64,000 bases of DNA, taken from assembly GCF_019599505.1 (NCBI RefSeq), contig NZ_RKLT01000017.1:1-64000 (forward strand). The letters run 5' to 3'. This stretch comes from Haloarcula nitratireducens (GTDB lineage: Archaea > Halobacteriota > Halobacteria > Halobacteriales > Haloarculaceae). Every line of letters starts with the position of its first letter. Position 1 is the stretch's first letter. The position numbers and the translations under genes were made by a program. Positions 8,949 through 17,177 of the stretch are shown one piece after another. Under the pieces are notes generated by a model. That model searched no databases. It was not told where the DNA came from and was given only the letters and a program-made list of their open reading frames with translations.

Positions 8949-10670
8949 TCAGTCCCGGTCGTCGACCGGACCGGAGTGGCCGGGCTCGCCACTCCCACCG
9001 GAGCGGTCGGTCTTGTCGGTTCTGGTGGTCGGCAACGCGTCGGCGAACTCGATCCGCCGGGGGCGCTTGTGCCTGCCGAGCGTCTCGGCGACGAACGACT
9101 GCAGTTCGGCCGAGAGGTCGGCGTCGCCCGTCGCGCCGTCCGTCGGGACGACGGTGGCGAGGACACGCTCACCCCGCTCCGGGTCGGGTTCGCCCCCGAC
9201 GAGCGCCGCCGCGACGGCGGGGTGCGCTTCCAGTGCCGTCTCGACTTCGAGCGGGCTGACGCGGTAGCCCGCGCTGAGAACGAGGTCGTCGGCTCGGCCG
9301 AGGTGGACGAGCGTTCCATCGTCGAGAAAGCGGCCCACGTCGCCGGTCCGCAGCAGCCCGTCGTCGAGGACCTCCGCGGTCGCCGCCGGGTCGTCGAGGT
9401 ATCCCCGCATGACGACTGGGTCGGGAAGCGCGACGGCGATTTCGCCGATTTCGCCGGTCGGCACCGCCGCGCCCGACTCGTCGACGACGCGTACCTCGTG
9501 GCCGGGATAGGGCCGTCCGAGGCCGTCGTCGGTGCCGGGGTAGACGCGCTTGCACTCGCCGACCAGCGCGTTGGCCTCGGTCTGTCCGTAGGACTCGTTG
9601 ACCGTCGCGCCGAGGCGTCCCGCGGCCCAGTCCGCGAGCGTCGGGGGTAGGTGCTCCCCGCCGCACATCACCGTGTCGAGCTCGGGAACGTCCGCCGGCG
9701 ACGGGTCCGTCTCCCGACGTATCGCCCGCAGTGCCGTCGGCGGGAGGAAGGTGTGGGTCACCGATTGCGCTCTCACGAGCGACAGCGCCGCTTCGGGGTC
9801 GAACCCGCTCCGTCTCACCGACGAGACGACGGTGCCGCCGAGGGCGAGCGTCGGGAACACCACGTCGAACAGCGCGCCCGCCCACGCCCACTCCGAGGGC
9901 GTCCAGACGCGGGCCGCGCGGGCCTCGCTCGCCTCGAAGAGGCCGAACCAGCAGTGATAGCCCGGCAGCGACCCGAGCAGGTACTGATGCCCCTGCACCA
10001 CACCCTTCGGGTCGCTCGACGTCCCCGACGTGTAGAGCACGAACGCGGGCTCGTCGGGCGCGGTCTCGGTCATCGATGGGTCGGCCGATTGCTCCCGACT
10101 CTCGACGACCGCGCCCAACCCGCCCAGCGGCCCGTCGTCGCCGTCTACGCGCACGGACATCGTCGTCTCTGGTACCGCTTCCCGAACGCTCTCGGCCACC
10201 CCCAACCGTCGCTCGTCGACGACGAGCGCCGCCGCGTCGCTGTGATCGAGCAAGTGAGCGAACGCCTCGTCGCCGAGTAGCATGGACGCCGGGACGACGA
10301 CGCCGCCGAGGCGGAGGACGGCCAACTGGCTTACGACGAGTTCCGGACACTGCGGGAGGCAGACGGCGACGCGGTCGCCCGCCTCGATTCCGGCACGACG
10401 AAATCGGTCCGCGAGTGCCGCCGACGCGGCCGCCAGGTCGCCGTAGGTGAGCGTGCGGGCCGGCGCTGAACTCTCGTCGCCGTCGTCCGTGCCGCGGCCG
10501 TCGCTCCCTCGCTCGGGAAGGTGTCGAAGCGCGACGGCCTCACGATCGCCCGACAGGACGTGGTCCGCCGCGTTGTAGGTCGATGGAATCCGCCAGTCGA
10601 AGCCCTCGACCAGTTCTTCGTAGCTCTCCGGTTCGGTCGGCAACTCGTAGCCGGTCCAGGGGCCGCTCAT
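8949..10670 (-). CDS. AMP-dependent acyl-CoA synthetase/ligase
   Basis: Activates a carboxylic acid to its acyl-CoA through an acyl-adenylate. 573 aa with the AMP-binding P-loop-like motif LYTSGTSSDPKG (about 212-223), the ESYGQTE motif near 350, RTGDVG in the hinge region, and near the end the A10 lysine in PTTRTDKTDR, which is in the position needed for adenylation. The overall pattern is that of medium-chain/acetate-type synthetases. Its ATG overlaps the stop of the upstream GH88 gene by 4 bp (ATGA), implying translational coupling, which is an unusual partner for a CoA ligase. The acid substrate is unknown; the last 20 residues are a Gly/Ser-rich tail. Confidence 0.85.
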   Translation of the reverse strand: MSGPWTGYELPTEPESYEELVEGFDWRIPSTYNAADHVLSGDREAVALRHLPERGSDGRGTDDGDESSAPARTLTYGDLAAASAALADRFRRAGIEAGDRVAVCLPQCPELVVSQLAVLRLGGVVVPASMLLGDEAFAHLLDHSDAAALVVDERRLGVAESVREAVPETTMSVRVDGDDGPLGGLGAVVESREQSADPSMTETAPDEPAFVLYTSGTSSDPKGVVQGHQYLLGSLPGYHCWFGLFEASEARAARVWTPSEWAWAGALFDVVFPTLALGGTVVSSVRRSGFDPEAALSLVRAQSVTHTFLPPTALRAIRRETDPSPADVPELDTVMCGGEHLPPTLADWAAGRLGATVNESYGQTEANALVGECKRVYPGTDDGLGRPYPGHEVRVVDESGAAVPTGEIGEIAVALPDPVVMRGYLDDPAATAEVLDDGLLRTGDVGRFLDDGTLVHLGRADDLVLSAGYRVSPLEVETALEAHPAVAAALVGGEPDPERGERVLATVVPTDGATGDADLSAELQSFVAETLGRHKRPRRIEFADALPTTRTDKTDRSGGSGEPGHSGPVDDRD

Positions 10671-11848
10671 GGCTCCAGGACCGTCGCCAGCGTCTCGGCC
10701 AGGTAGTAGTTCGTCCAGACGAGTTCGGTGTCGACGGCGTAGTTCCCGGGCCGGTTGAAACAGCCCTGCGTAACTGCTCCGTAGGCGTCGTCTTCGGCAT
10801 CGGCGACGAGATAGTTTCCCACGAGCGAATCGAGTACGTCCCGTCCGAACGCGCGCAGCTCCGCGACTGCGCTATCGGTCTCGGGGAGAAACGAAAGGAG
10901 ACCGTACGCCGTAATCGCCGCCGCGCTCGTGTCTCTGGGCTCCTCGTCCGGGTTCGGCACTTCGAAGTCCCAGCGAGGGACGCCGTCGGCCGGCGCGTGC
11001 TCGCGGTAGTACTCGACGTGCGATTCGAGGGCGCGTCGGTAGCGGGCCGCACCGGTGGCTCGATAGGCGTTGGCGAGGCCGGCGATACTCCACGCCTGTC
11101 CGCGCGCCCAGCAGGTGTCGTCACCGTAGGCCAGTTCGTTGTACTGCCGTTCGAGTGCCCCTGACTCGTCGAAGACGGCGTGGTGCCACGTCTTCCCGTC
11201 CGGGCGGACGTACCAGTCGAGATGTCGGTCGGCGTGGGAGACGGCGACGTCGCGAAAGCGCGGGTCGCGAGTCTCCTCGTAGGCGCGCCACAGCACCGAC
11301 ACCGCCGTGTAGAGGTTGTCCACCGCGCCGATGCGGTCGCCCGGGGGCCCGTGGTCCGAGTCGGGACCCCGGAACTGCTCCGGTCCTTCGATAGCTAGCT
11401 TGCCGAGCGGTACCTGTCGCGCGCCCCCGTGGAACGCCGCGCGCATCGCGTCCGCGCCCTCCAGACCGAGGCCGAACAGCCCCCGGTCGCCGCTGTGGTC
11501 GTAGCCCCGAAACCCGGCGTACAGGAAGTTCATCCCGCAGAACATGGAGTCTCGCGGCATGTACGCCCGCATCGTCTCGGTGTGGTCGCGTGCGGCCCGC
11601 TCGAACCGCTCGCCGTCCGTCGAATCGCTGTCCTCGGCGAACGCCGCGGCGCGCCAGAGCAGACCGATCCAGTGGCCGCCACACCAGTTCCCGTTCTCGG
11701 TGGTCTCCCACGCGTCACTCTCTCGGTCGTAGACGTAGGGGAATCGCTCGCCCGTGGCGTCGAGCGTCGTCCCGACCCGGTGGCACAGCGCCGCCAGCGC
11801 GCGACGGTACTCGTCGCCGTTACGCTCGCCGCTGCCGCCTGCTGACAT
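10667..11848 (-). CDS. Glycoside hydrolase family 88 (unsaturated glucuronyl hydrolase-like)
   Basis: Predicted (alpha/alpha)6-barrel enzyme of 393 aa that removes unsaturated uronic acid residues left at the ends of oligosaccharides by polysaccharide lyases. Family signs include NWCGGHWIGLLWRAA near the N-terminus, the central DTCWARGQAW, and PRDTSAAAITAYGLL towards the C-terminus. The start is ATG at 11848 (MSAGGSG); the open frame continues to 12190 only as out-of-family Arg-rich sequence. There is no signal peptide, so it acts in the cytosol on imported unsaturated oligosaccharides. Its product, a 4-deoxy-uronate derivative, would feed uronate catabolism by neighbours such as the mannonate dehydratase genes (inference). 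Coupled to the CoA ligase gene by a 4-bp overlap. Confidence 0.85.
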   Translation of the reverse strand: MSAGGSGERNGDEYRRALAALCHRVGTTLDATGERFPYVYDRESDAWETTENGNWCGGHWIGLLWRAAAFAEDSDSTDGERFERAARDHTETMRAYMPRDSMFCGMNFLYAGFRGYDHSGDRGLFGLGLEGADAMRAAFHGGARQVPLGKLAIEGPEQFRGPDSDHGPPGDRIGAVDNLYTAVSVLWRAYEETRDPRFRDVAVSHADRHLDWYVRPDGKTWHHAVFDESGALERQYNELAYGDDTCWARGQAWSIAGLANAYRATGAARYRRALESHVEYYREHAPADGVPRWDFEVPNPDEEPRDTSAAAITAYGLLSFLPETDSAVAELRAFGRDVLDSLVGNYLVADAEDDAYGAVTQGCFNRPGNYAVDTELVWTNYYLAETLATVLEP

Positions 11849-11919
11849 ATATCGTGCTTGCCGGGCGATACTCTTGAAACTACCCCCGACGGCATCATTC
11901 GCGCTCGCTCTCCGGGGAG

Positions 11920-13116
11920 TCACTCGACGCTGCCGCCGACGACGTCGTCGCTCGCCAGTCGCGCTCGCTCGGCGGCGTCGTACCCGAGTTCGGCGAGTAT
12001 CTCGCCGGTGTGCTGACCGGGCGTCGGCGGCGGCGAGCGGATGTCGCCGGGCGTCTCGGACATATCGACGGGGATGCCGACGGTGGTGAACGTCCCAGTC
12101 TCGGGGTGGTCGAGTTCGACCAGCATCTCGTTGTGTTCGACCTGCGGGTCCGCGGCCACGTCGTGGAAGTCGTTGACTTCGGCGGCCCACACGTCGGCCC
12201 CGAGGAGCGTCTCCAGCAGTTCGTCAGCGTGCTGCTCGCGGGTGTACGCCTCCAGCGTTCGCTTGATCTCGTCGCGGTGTTCGAACGTCGCCTCGGCGGT
12301 GTCGTACTGCGCGAGCGACGGCAGGTCGAGCGTCTCGGCGATCGCCGCCATCGGTGCCATCGCGATGGCCACGTGGCCATCGGCCGTCTCGTAGACGCCG
12401 TAAGGGCCACCGAGCCACGCCTGCGCGATGCCCTCCTCGCTGCGCTCGAACTCGACGTCCATGTTCAGAGCGGCCGTCATCTCCTGACACTGGAAGTCGA
12501 TAGCGGCGTTCAGCAGATTCGCCTCGACGTGTTGTCCCTCGCCGGTCCGTTCCCTGTGGAACAGCGCGAACATGGTGTGCAGGGCGATGAGCATCGCCGA
12601 GTGCTCGTCGACGACGGCGGTTCCGGCCGGCGTCGGCGGGTCGCCCTTCCGCCCGGTGTAGTTCGCCAGCCCGCTCATCGACTGCAAGAGGAGGTCCTGT
12701 CCCGGTCTGTCGGCGTACGGCCCGTCGCTCCCGAACCCCGACCCCGAGACGTAGATAATCTCCGCGTTGACCTCGGTCACATCGTCGTAGCCCAGGCCGA
12801 ACTTCTCCATGACGCCGGGGCGGAAGTTCTCGACCAGCACGTCGGCCGCCGCGGCGACGTCCAGCGCTACCTCGCGGCCCTCGTCGGATTTCAGATCGAG
12901 CGTGATGCTCCGCTTGTTGCGGTTCATGGCGAGGAAGAAGGGGCTGACGCCGTCTAACAACCGGCCGCCGGCCTCCAGGTCCCGCTCCCACTCGCCGCCG
13001 AGGCGCTCGATCTTGATCACGTCCGCACCCATGTCGCCGAGTTTCTGGGTCGCCCACGGCCCCTGCATCATCTGCGTGAAATCCGCGATAGTAACGCCTT
13101 CGAGTGCGCGTTCCAT
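11920..13116 (-). CDS. CaiB/BaiF (class III) CoA-transferase family protein
   Basis: Transfers CoA between an acyl-CoA donor and a carboxylic acid. 398 aa from ATG at 13116 (MERALEGV). The N-terminal pattern ALEGVTIADFTQ, the MNRNKRSITLDLK segment and the motif RPGQDLLLQSMSGL, which holds the catalytic Asp equivalent, are diagnostic of class III CoA-transferases. An ATG at 13125 and an upstream one at 13164 are in frame, but CATAAG (13141-13146) gives a TATA-like box 25-30 nt above 13116 on the minus strand, supporting this start. It is divergent from a solute-binding-like gene. With the CoA synthetase and MaoC genes nearby it suggests an acid-catabolising branch in the sugar island; the substrate is unknown. 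Confidence 0.87.
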   Translation of the reverse strand: MERALEGVTIADFTQMMQGPWATQKLGDMGADVIKIERLGGEWERDLEAGGRLLDGVSPFFLAMNRNKRSITLDLKSDEGREVALDVAAAADVLVENFRPGVMEKFGLGYDDVTEVNAEIIYVSGSGFGSDGPYADRPGQDLLLQSMSGLANYTGRKGDPPTPAGTAVVDEHSAMLIALHTMFALFHRERTGEGQHVEANLLNAAIDFQCQEMTAALNMDVEFERSEEGIAQAWLGGPYGVYETADGHVAIAMAPMAAIAETLDLPSLAQYDTAEATFEHRDEIKRTLEAYTREQHADELLETLLGADVWAAEVNDFHDVAADPQVEHNEMLVELDHPETGTFTTVGIPVDMSETPGDIRSPPPTPGQHTGEILAELGYDAAERARLASDDVVGGSVE

Positions 13117-13140
13117 GCCATCCATACGCCCGCCGACGGC

Positions 13141-13181
13141 CATAAGCGTTCGTGAGTGTGTCACGCGCCGACAGGATTAAT
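13141..13181. promoter_or_regulatory. Divergent promoter with a central inverted repeat
   Basis: TATA-like elements face both ways: CTTATG on the minus strand (13141-13146), 25 nt from the CoA-transferase ATG at 13116, and GATTAAT on the plus strand (13175-13181), 25 nt from the ATG at 13206. Between them CGTGA-GTGTG-TCACG (13151-13165) is a perfect inverted repeat with 5-bp arms, a candidate shared operator. The regulator is unknown. Confidence 0.55.
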
Positions 13182-13205
13182 GCGGACACTCGCGTCACTC
13201 TCACC

Positions 13206-14441
13206 ATGCCGACGCTCCGACTCGTCGGCCGCCCGTTCGAGGGATTCGAGAACGCCTTACAGCGTCAGATGGACTCCTTCGCGGCGACGGCCGACGCCGA
13301 CGTGACGTTCGAACGCGACCACCGGCCGCTGCCCGAGATTCACGAGGAACTGCTCGCGACCGGCGACATCACCGACGGCACCTACGACCTCTTTCTCTGT
13401 CTGAGCGACTGGCTCCCGATGGTCGCCGAGGCGGGGTACGTCCACTCGCTGGACGACTACCTCGCCGACTCGCCGCCCGACGGCTGGCCGGACGGCTGGG
13501 CCGAGAGCCTGCGGGATCTGATGGCCTACGACGGAACCGCGTACGGCGTGCCGTACCACGACGGCCCGGAGATCTTCCACTACCGCGAGGACCGCTTCGA
13601 GAGCGTCGCCGAGCAGCGCGCGTTCCGCGAGGAGTACGGCCGCCCGCTCTCGGTGCCCCGGACGTGGGACGAGTTTCTCGATGTGGCGGAGTTCTTCACG
13701 CGTCCCGACGAGGACCTGTGGGGCACCGTCGTCGCGGCGAAGCCCGACGGCCACAGCGACGTCTACGACTTCTGCATCCACCTATGGAGTCGCGGCGGAC
13801 GACTACTCGACGCCGATGGTCGGCCCGCCTTCGACAGCCCCGAAGGACGAGACGCGCTCCGGTACTACCGCGACCTGATCCACGAACACGAGGTCGTGCC
13901 GCCGGAATCCGTCGAGATGGAGAGCGTCGAGACGGGGCAGTTCTACGCCGACGGGAGGGCCGCGATGATGTGGAACTGGTCGGGGTTCGGCGCGATGGCC
14001 GAAGACCCGGATTCGGCGGTGTTCGGCCGGACGAACTACGGGCTCATCCCGCGGGCCGACGCCCCCGAGGGCGAGCACACCTCGCTGACGGTCTGTTACG
14101 GCTTGACCGTTCCGAAGGGAACGGAACACCCCGACCTCGCCTACGACTTTATCCGCCACGCCGCGTCCCCCGAGAACGACAGGATAACCACGCTCGAAGG
14201 AGCCTCCGGCACGCGATTCTCGACGTGGCGCGACCCCGAAATCCTCCGGACAAACTCGTTCTACTCGATCGTCGAGGAGGTCAACACCGGTCCGGTGAAC
14301 ACGCTCCCGCGGATTCCGGCCTACCTCGAACTGAACGAGATACTGAACGAGATGGTCGAGGCGGTCGTCGTCGAGCGGTCGCTGTCCGTCGAGGACGGCC
14401 TCGCTACGGCGTCCGAACGGGCGAGCGAACTGCTGGAGTGA
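13206..14441 (+). CDS. Extracellular-solute-binding-like protein lacking a signal peptide
   Basis: 411 aa with the pattern of family 1 sugar-binding proteins of CUT1 transporters: YDLFLCLSDWLPMVAEAGYVHSLDDYL, YGVPYHDGPEIFHYRED, FYADGRAAMMWNWSGF in several short blocks, and a C-terminal NTLPRIPAYLELNEILNEM. Unlike the other three binding proteins in the window it has no twin-arginine motif, hydrophobic signal or lipobox Cys; the ATG at 13206 lies 25 nt below a TATA-like box, and the in-frame extension upstream to 13152 is hydrophilic. No permease is adjacent. It may be a cytosolic sugar-binding protein or sensor, or a gene that lost its export signal. The family is fairly sure; the role is open. 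Confidence 0.72.
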   Translation: MPTLRLVGRPFEGFENALQRQMDSFAATADADVTFERDHRPLPEIHEELLATGDITDGTYDLFLCLSDWLPMVAEAGYVHSLDDYLADSPPDGWPDGWAESLRDLMAYDGTAYGVPYHDGPEIFHYREDRFESVAEQRAFREEYGRPLSVPRTWDEFLDVAEFFTRPDEDLWGTVVAAKPDGHSDVYDFCIHLWSRGGRLLDADGRPAFDSPEGRDALRYYRDLIHEHEVVPPESVEMESVETGQFYADGRAAMMWNWSGFGAMAEDPDSAVFGRTNYGLIPRADAPEGEHTSLTVCYGLTVPKGTEHPDLAYDFIRHAASPENDRITTLEGASGTRFSTWRDPEILRTNSFYSIVEEVNTGPVNTLPRIPAYLELNEILNEMVEAVVVERSLSVEDGLATASERASELLE

Positions 14442-14485
14442 CCCTTTCGGGCAACGCTTATGCCCGCTTCCGGGCTGGATTAAGT

Positions 14486-15547
14486 ATGAGCGATTCCAGC
14501 GCGAGCGATAGCGACGACGAGCCCGCGGACTTCGACGCCCTCCCGATGCGCGTCGGCCTCGGGCAGTTCATGGAGCCGACCGGGGAGAAACTGCGATTCG
14601 TCAAGCAACTCGGCTGCGACGACGTCTTGCTCAACATGTATCGGTACTCCCCCGACTACCCCCACATGCCGGACGACGAGCGAATTCCACTAGAGGGCGA
14701 CGAAGAGTGGGCCTACGAGAATCTGGTCGCGCTCCGCGAGCGAATCGAGGCGGCCGACCTCCGCCTGAACGCCATCGAGAACATTCCCATCTCCTTCTAC
14801 GACAAGGTCATGCTCGGTCAGAAAGGCCGAGAGGAGCAGATGGAACACGTCAAGACGACGGTTCGCAACATCGGTCGCGCGGGCATCCCGATGTTCGGCT
14901 ACCACTGGATGCCCAGCGGCGTCTGGCGAAACACCGAGGTCGCCGTCCGCGGCGGCGCGGGAGCGTCCGGATTCGACGCCGACGCCGTCGCCGACGACCT
15001 CACGCACGGCCGAGAGTACACCGAGGACGAGCTGTGGGACAACTACGAGTACTTCCTCGAAGAAATCCTTCCCGTCGCCGAGGACGCGGGCGTGAAGATG
15101 TGTCTCCATCCCAACGACCCGCCGGTGCCCTCCCTCGGCGGCGTCCCCCAACTGTTCCGCAACTTCGAGAACTTCCGGCGCGCGATGGACCTCGTCCCCA
15201 GCGAGAACCACGGGCTGGAGTTCTGTCTCGGCTGCTGGTCCGAGATGGGTGAGGACTTGGCGGAGGTCGTCCGTTACTTCGGCGAGCGCGACAAACTGTT
15301 CTACGTCCACTTCCGCGACGTCGAGGGCACCGTCCCGAAATTCAACGAGACGTTCCTCGACCAGGGGAACTACGACGCCTACGAGATTCTCTCCCTGCTC
15401 TCCGACGTGGGCTTCTCGGGGCTGATCATCCCCGACCACACGCCCCACGTCGAGGGCGACACCGACTGGGACCACCGCGGTCGCGCCCACGCCGTCGGCT
15501 ACCTCAACGGGATGTTGGCGGCGATTCGCCACGAGCGAGGCGAGTGA
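14486..15547 (+). CDS. uxuA: Mannonate dehydratase
   Basis: Dehydrates D-mannonate to 2-keto-3-deoxy-D-gluconate in glucuronate catabolism. 353 aa, a TIM barrel with the conserved UxuA features: GYHWMPSG, a metal-site CLHPNDPP, FYVHFRDVEG and IIPDHTPHVEGD. The open frame extends far upstream into another gene's shadow; the ATG at 14486 lies 24-29 nt below CTTATG (14457-14462) and matches the family N-terminus after a short Ser/Asp-rich tail. An SDR gene follows 54 bp later and may supply the mannonate (fructuronate reductase role), which is an inference. A shorter paralogue lies at 21547-22512. Confidence 0.88.
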   Translation: MSDSSASDSDDEPADFDALPMRVGLGQFMEPTGEKLRFVKQLGCDDVLLNMYRYSPDYPHMPDDERIPLEGDEEWAYENLVALRERIEAADLRLNAIENIPISFYDKVMLGQKGREEQMEHVKTTVRNIGRAGIPMFGYHWMPSGVWRNTEVAVRGGAGASGFDADAVADDLTHGREYTEDELWDNYEYFLEEILPVAEDAGVKMCLHPNDPPVPSLGGVPQLFRNFENFRRAMDLVPSENHGLEFCLGCWSEMGEDLAEVVRYFGERDKLFYVHFRDVEGTVPKFNETFLDQGNYDAYEILSLLSDVGFSGLIIPDHTPHVEGDTDWDHRGRAHAVGYLNGMLAAIRHERGE

Positions 15548-15601
15548 GCGTCCGCTTCTCGGCGGACTCAATCTTAAGGCCGTGGCCGACGACGACCCGC
15601 T

Positions 15602-16390
15602 ATGGCGGGCGAGAGACACATCGACCGGACAGTGATCGTGACCGGCGCGGCCAGCGGTATCGGACGCGGCATCGCTAAACGCTTCGGCGAGGAGGGCGCG
15701 AACGTCGTCGTCGCGGACGTGCGCCGCGACCCGAAGCAGGGCGAGCGCTACGACACGGACGTGACGACGCCGACGGACGAACTCGTCAGCGAGGGGACTC
15801 CCGGCGACGGGACGTTCGTCGAGACGGATGTCGGCGACCCCGAGAGCGTCGAAGCGATGGTCGAGACGGCGATAGACGTCTACGACGGACTCGACGTACT
15901 CGTCAACAACGCCGGCATCCAGATAGTCGGCGACTCGCAGACCACCTCCATCGAGGAGTGGCAACGCTCTATCGACGTCGACCTGAGCGGCGCGTTCTAC
16001 TGCGCGAAGTACGCGGTTCCGCACCTGAGAGAGAGCGAGGGACAGATCGTCAACATCGGGTCGGTTCGGGGGTTCGAGGGCGGCGGCGGCCCGCCCTACG
16101 CCGCGGCGAAGGGCGGCGTCGTCAACATGACCCGAGATCTGGCGATGGAACTCGGCGAGGCCAACGTCCGGGTGAACTGCGTCAACCCGGGCTACATCGA
16201 GACGCCGCTGCAGGACATCAACACCGACGAGGACGTCGAGAAGTCCACGGAACAGACGCTCCTCCCACACTTCGGCACGCCGGAGGACGTCGGCGACGCC
16301 GCCGTCTTCCTCGCCAGCGACGAGGCTTCGTTCATCACGGGCGCGAACCTCGCTGTCGACGGCGGGTGGCTGGCCCACAGCGGGCTCTGA
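15602..16390 (+). CDS. SDR-family oxidoreductase beside mannonate dehydratase
   Basis: Short-chain dehydrogenase of 262 aa: TGAASGIG near 16-23, NNAG (about 100), the catalytic Ser in NIGSVRG, and YAAAK with the catalytic Tyr and Lys. The C-terminal FITGANLAVDGGW is typical. ATG at 15602 lies 24-30 nt below TCTTAAG (15572-15578). Its position right after uxuA makes a keto-uronate/hexuronate reductase or dehydrogenase role plausible (for example fructuronate to mannonate), but SDR substrate specificity cannot be read from sequence. A hairpin immediately after the stop codon separates it from the convergent RraA-like gene. Confidence 0.87.
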   Translation: MAGERHIDRTVIVTGAASGIGRGIAKRFGEEGANVVVADVRRDPKQGERYDTDVTTPTDELVSEGTPGDGTFVETDVGDPESVEAMVETAIDVYDGLDVLVNNAGIQIVGDSQTTSIEEWQRSIDVDLSGAFYCAKYAVPHLRESEGQIVNIGSVRGFEGGGGPPYAAAKGGVVNMTRDLAMELGEANVRVNCVNPGYIETPLQDINTDEDVEKSTEQTLLPHFGTPEDVGDAAVFLASDEASFITGANLAVDGGWLAHSGL

Positions 16391-16409
16391 ACCGACCGCT
16401 CCGGTCGGT
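16391..16409. terminator. Hairpin between convergent SDR and RraA-like genes
   Basis: ACCGACCG and CGGTCGGT form a perfect 8-bp stem with a CTC loop directly after the SDR stop codon, followed by AATTTCT. It lies in the 35-bp gap between two converging genes, so it can act for both directions. The T-run is short, so termination strength is uncertain. Confidence 0.6.
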
Positions 16410-16425
16410 AATTTCTCACCTTGGC

Positions 16426-17088
16426 TCAGAACACGCCGTACTCGTCGTAGGCGTCTATCGGTGCGGTTCCGTCTCTGACCGCCTCCCGGACCTCGTTCTC
16501 GGTGTCGGCGAGGTCCTCGGCGTCTTCGAGGACCGAAACGCGGACGGACTCGGGGACGACCACGACGCCGTCGACGTCCCCGACGATCACGTCGCCTGCG
16601 GCGACTTCGACCCCTCCTACCACCGCCTCGCTTCCCCAGTCGAGTATCTCCCACCGTGGTACGGCGTCGGCCGGCGTGCGGTAGCGCGAGAAGACGGGGA
16701 ACTCCTCCTCCAAGACGTACGCCACGTCGCGGACGCCGCCGTCGACGACCGCGCCGCGAGCGCCCCGGGCCTTCAGCGAGACGACCGAGAGTTCGCCGAG
16801 ATGGGCCGCGCGGTCGTCGTTAGTCTGGTACGCGAGGACGGCGTGTTCGGGCGCGTCGCCGAGCATCCGGAGGATGTTCCGCATGTTCTCGTCGGGATCG
16901 ACGCTCCGGTTCGGCCGCCCCTCGACAGGGTAAGCGATACCCGCGGCGGTCGTCCCGTCCCGCAGCGGTGCGATGTCGGGCGAGAGCGTCTGGTCGGCCA
17001 GCCCTCGGTCGTCGAGAACGTCGACGACGGCACCGGGATACAGCTGTTCGTAGCGATCGCACAACTCGCCGAGTGACGGGTCGTTCAT
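16426..17088 (-). CDS. RraA-family protein (HMG/4-carboxy-4-hydroxy-2-oxoadipate aldolase-like)
   Basis: 220 aa from ATG at 17088; an upstream in-frame ATG at 17112 adds eight residues outside the family pattern. The signature ARGARGAVVDGGVRD (DGGVRD at 116-121) is the active-site segment of the RraA fold shared by divalent-metal aldolases cleaving 4-hydroxy-4-methyl-2-oxoglutarate-type acids and by the bacterial RNase E inhibitor. In an archaeon the aldolase or oxaloacetate-decarboxylase-like role is more likely. Stand-alone minus-strand gene facing the LLM oxidoreductase gene back to back. The substrate is unknown; it could cleave a keto acid from the sugar-acid routes nearby. Confidence 0.8.
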   Translation of the reverse strand: MNDPSLGELCDRYEQLYPGAVVDVLDDRGLADQTLSPDIAPLRDGTTAAGIAYPVEGRPNRSVDPDENMRNILRMLGDAPEHAVLAYQTNDDRAAHLGELSVVSLKARGARGAVVDGGVRDVAYVLEEEFPVFSRYRTPADAVPRWEILDWGSEAVVGGVEVAAGDVIVGDVDGVVVVPESVRVSVLEDAEDLADTENEVREAVRDGTAPIDAYDEYGVF

Positions 17089-17177
17089 ACCGCTAAACTG
17101 TTCGGAGCGCACAAGAAGCTACCTTCGAGCGAGGAAGTCGCCCCAACAATTATTCTCTCTGCGGCCGCAGTCGGCCT

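Noticed and set aside
13664..14485. Long plus-strand frame running into uxuA as an extended protein
   Set aside because: It is the wrong-frame shadow of the solute-binding-like gene, rich in Arg. The uxuA homology begins at 14486 with its own promoter.
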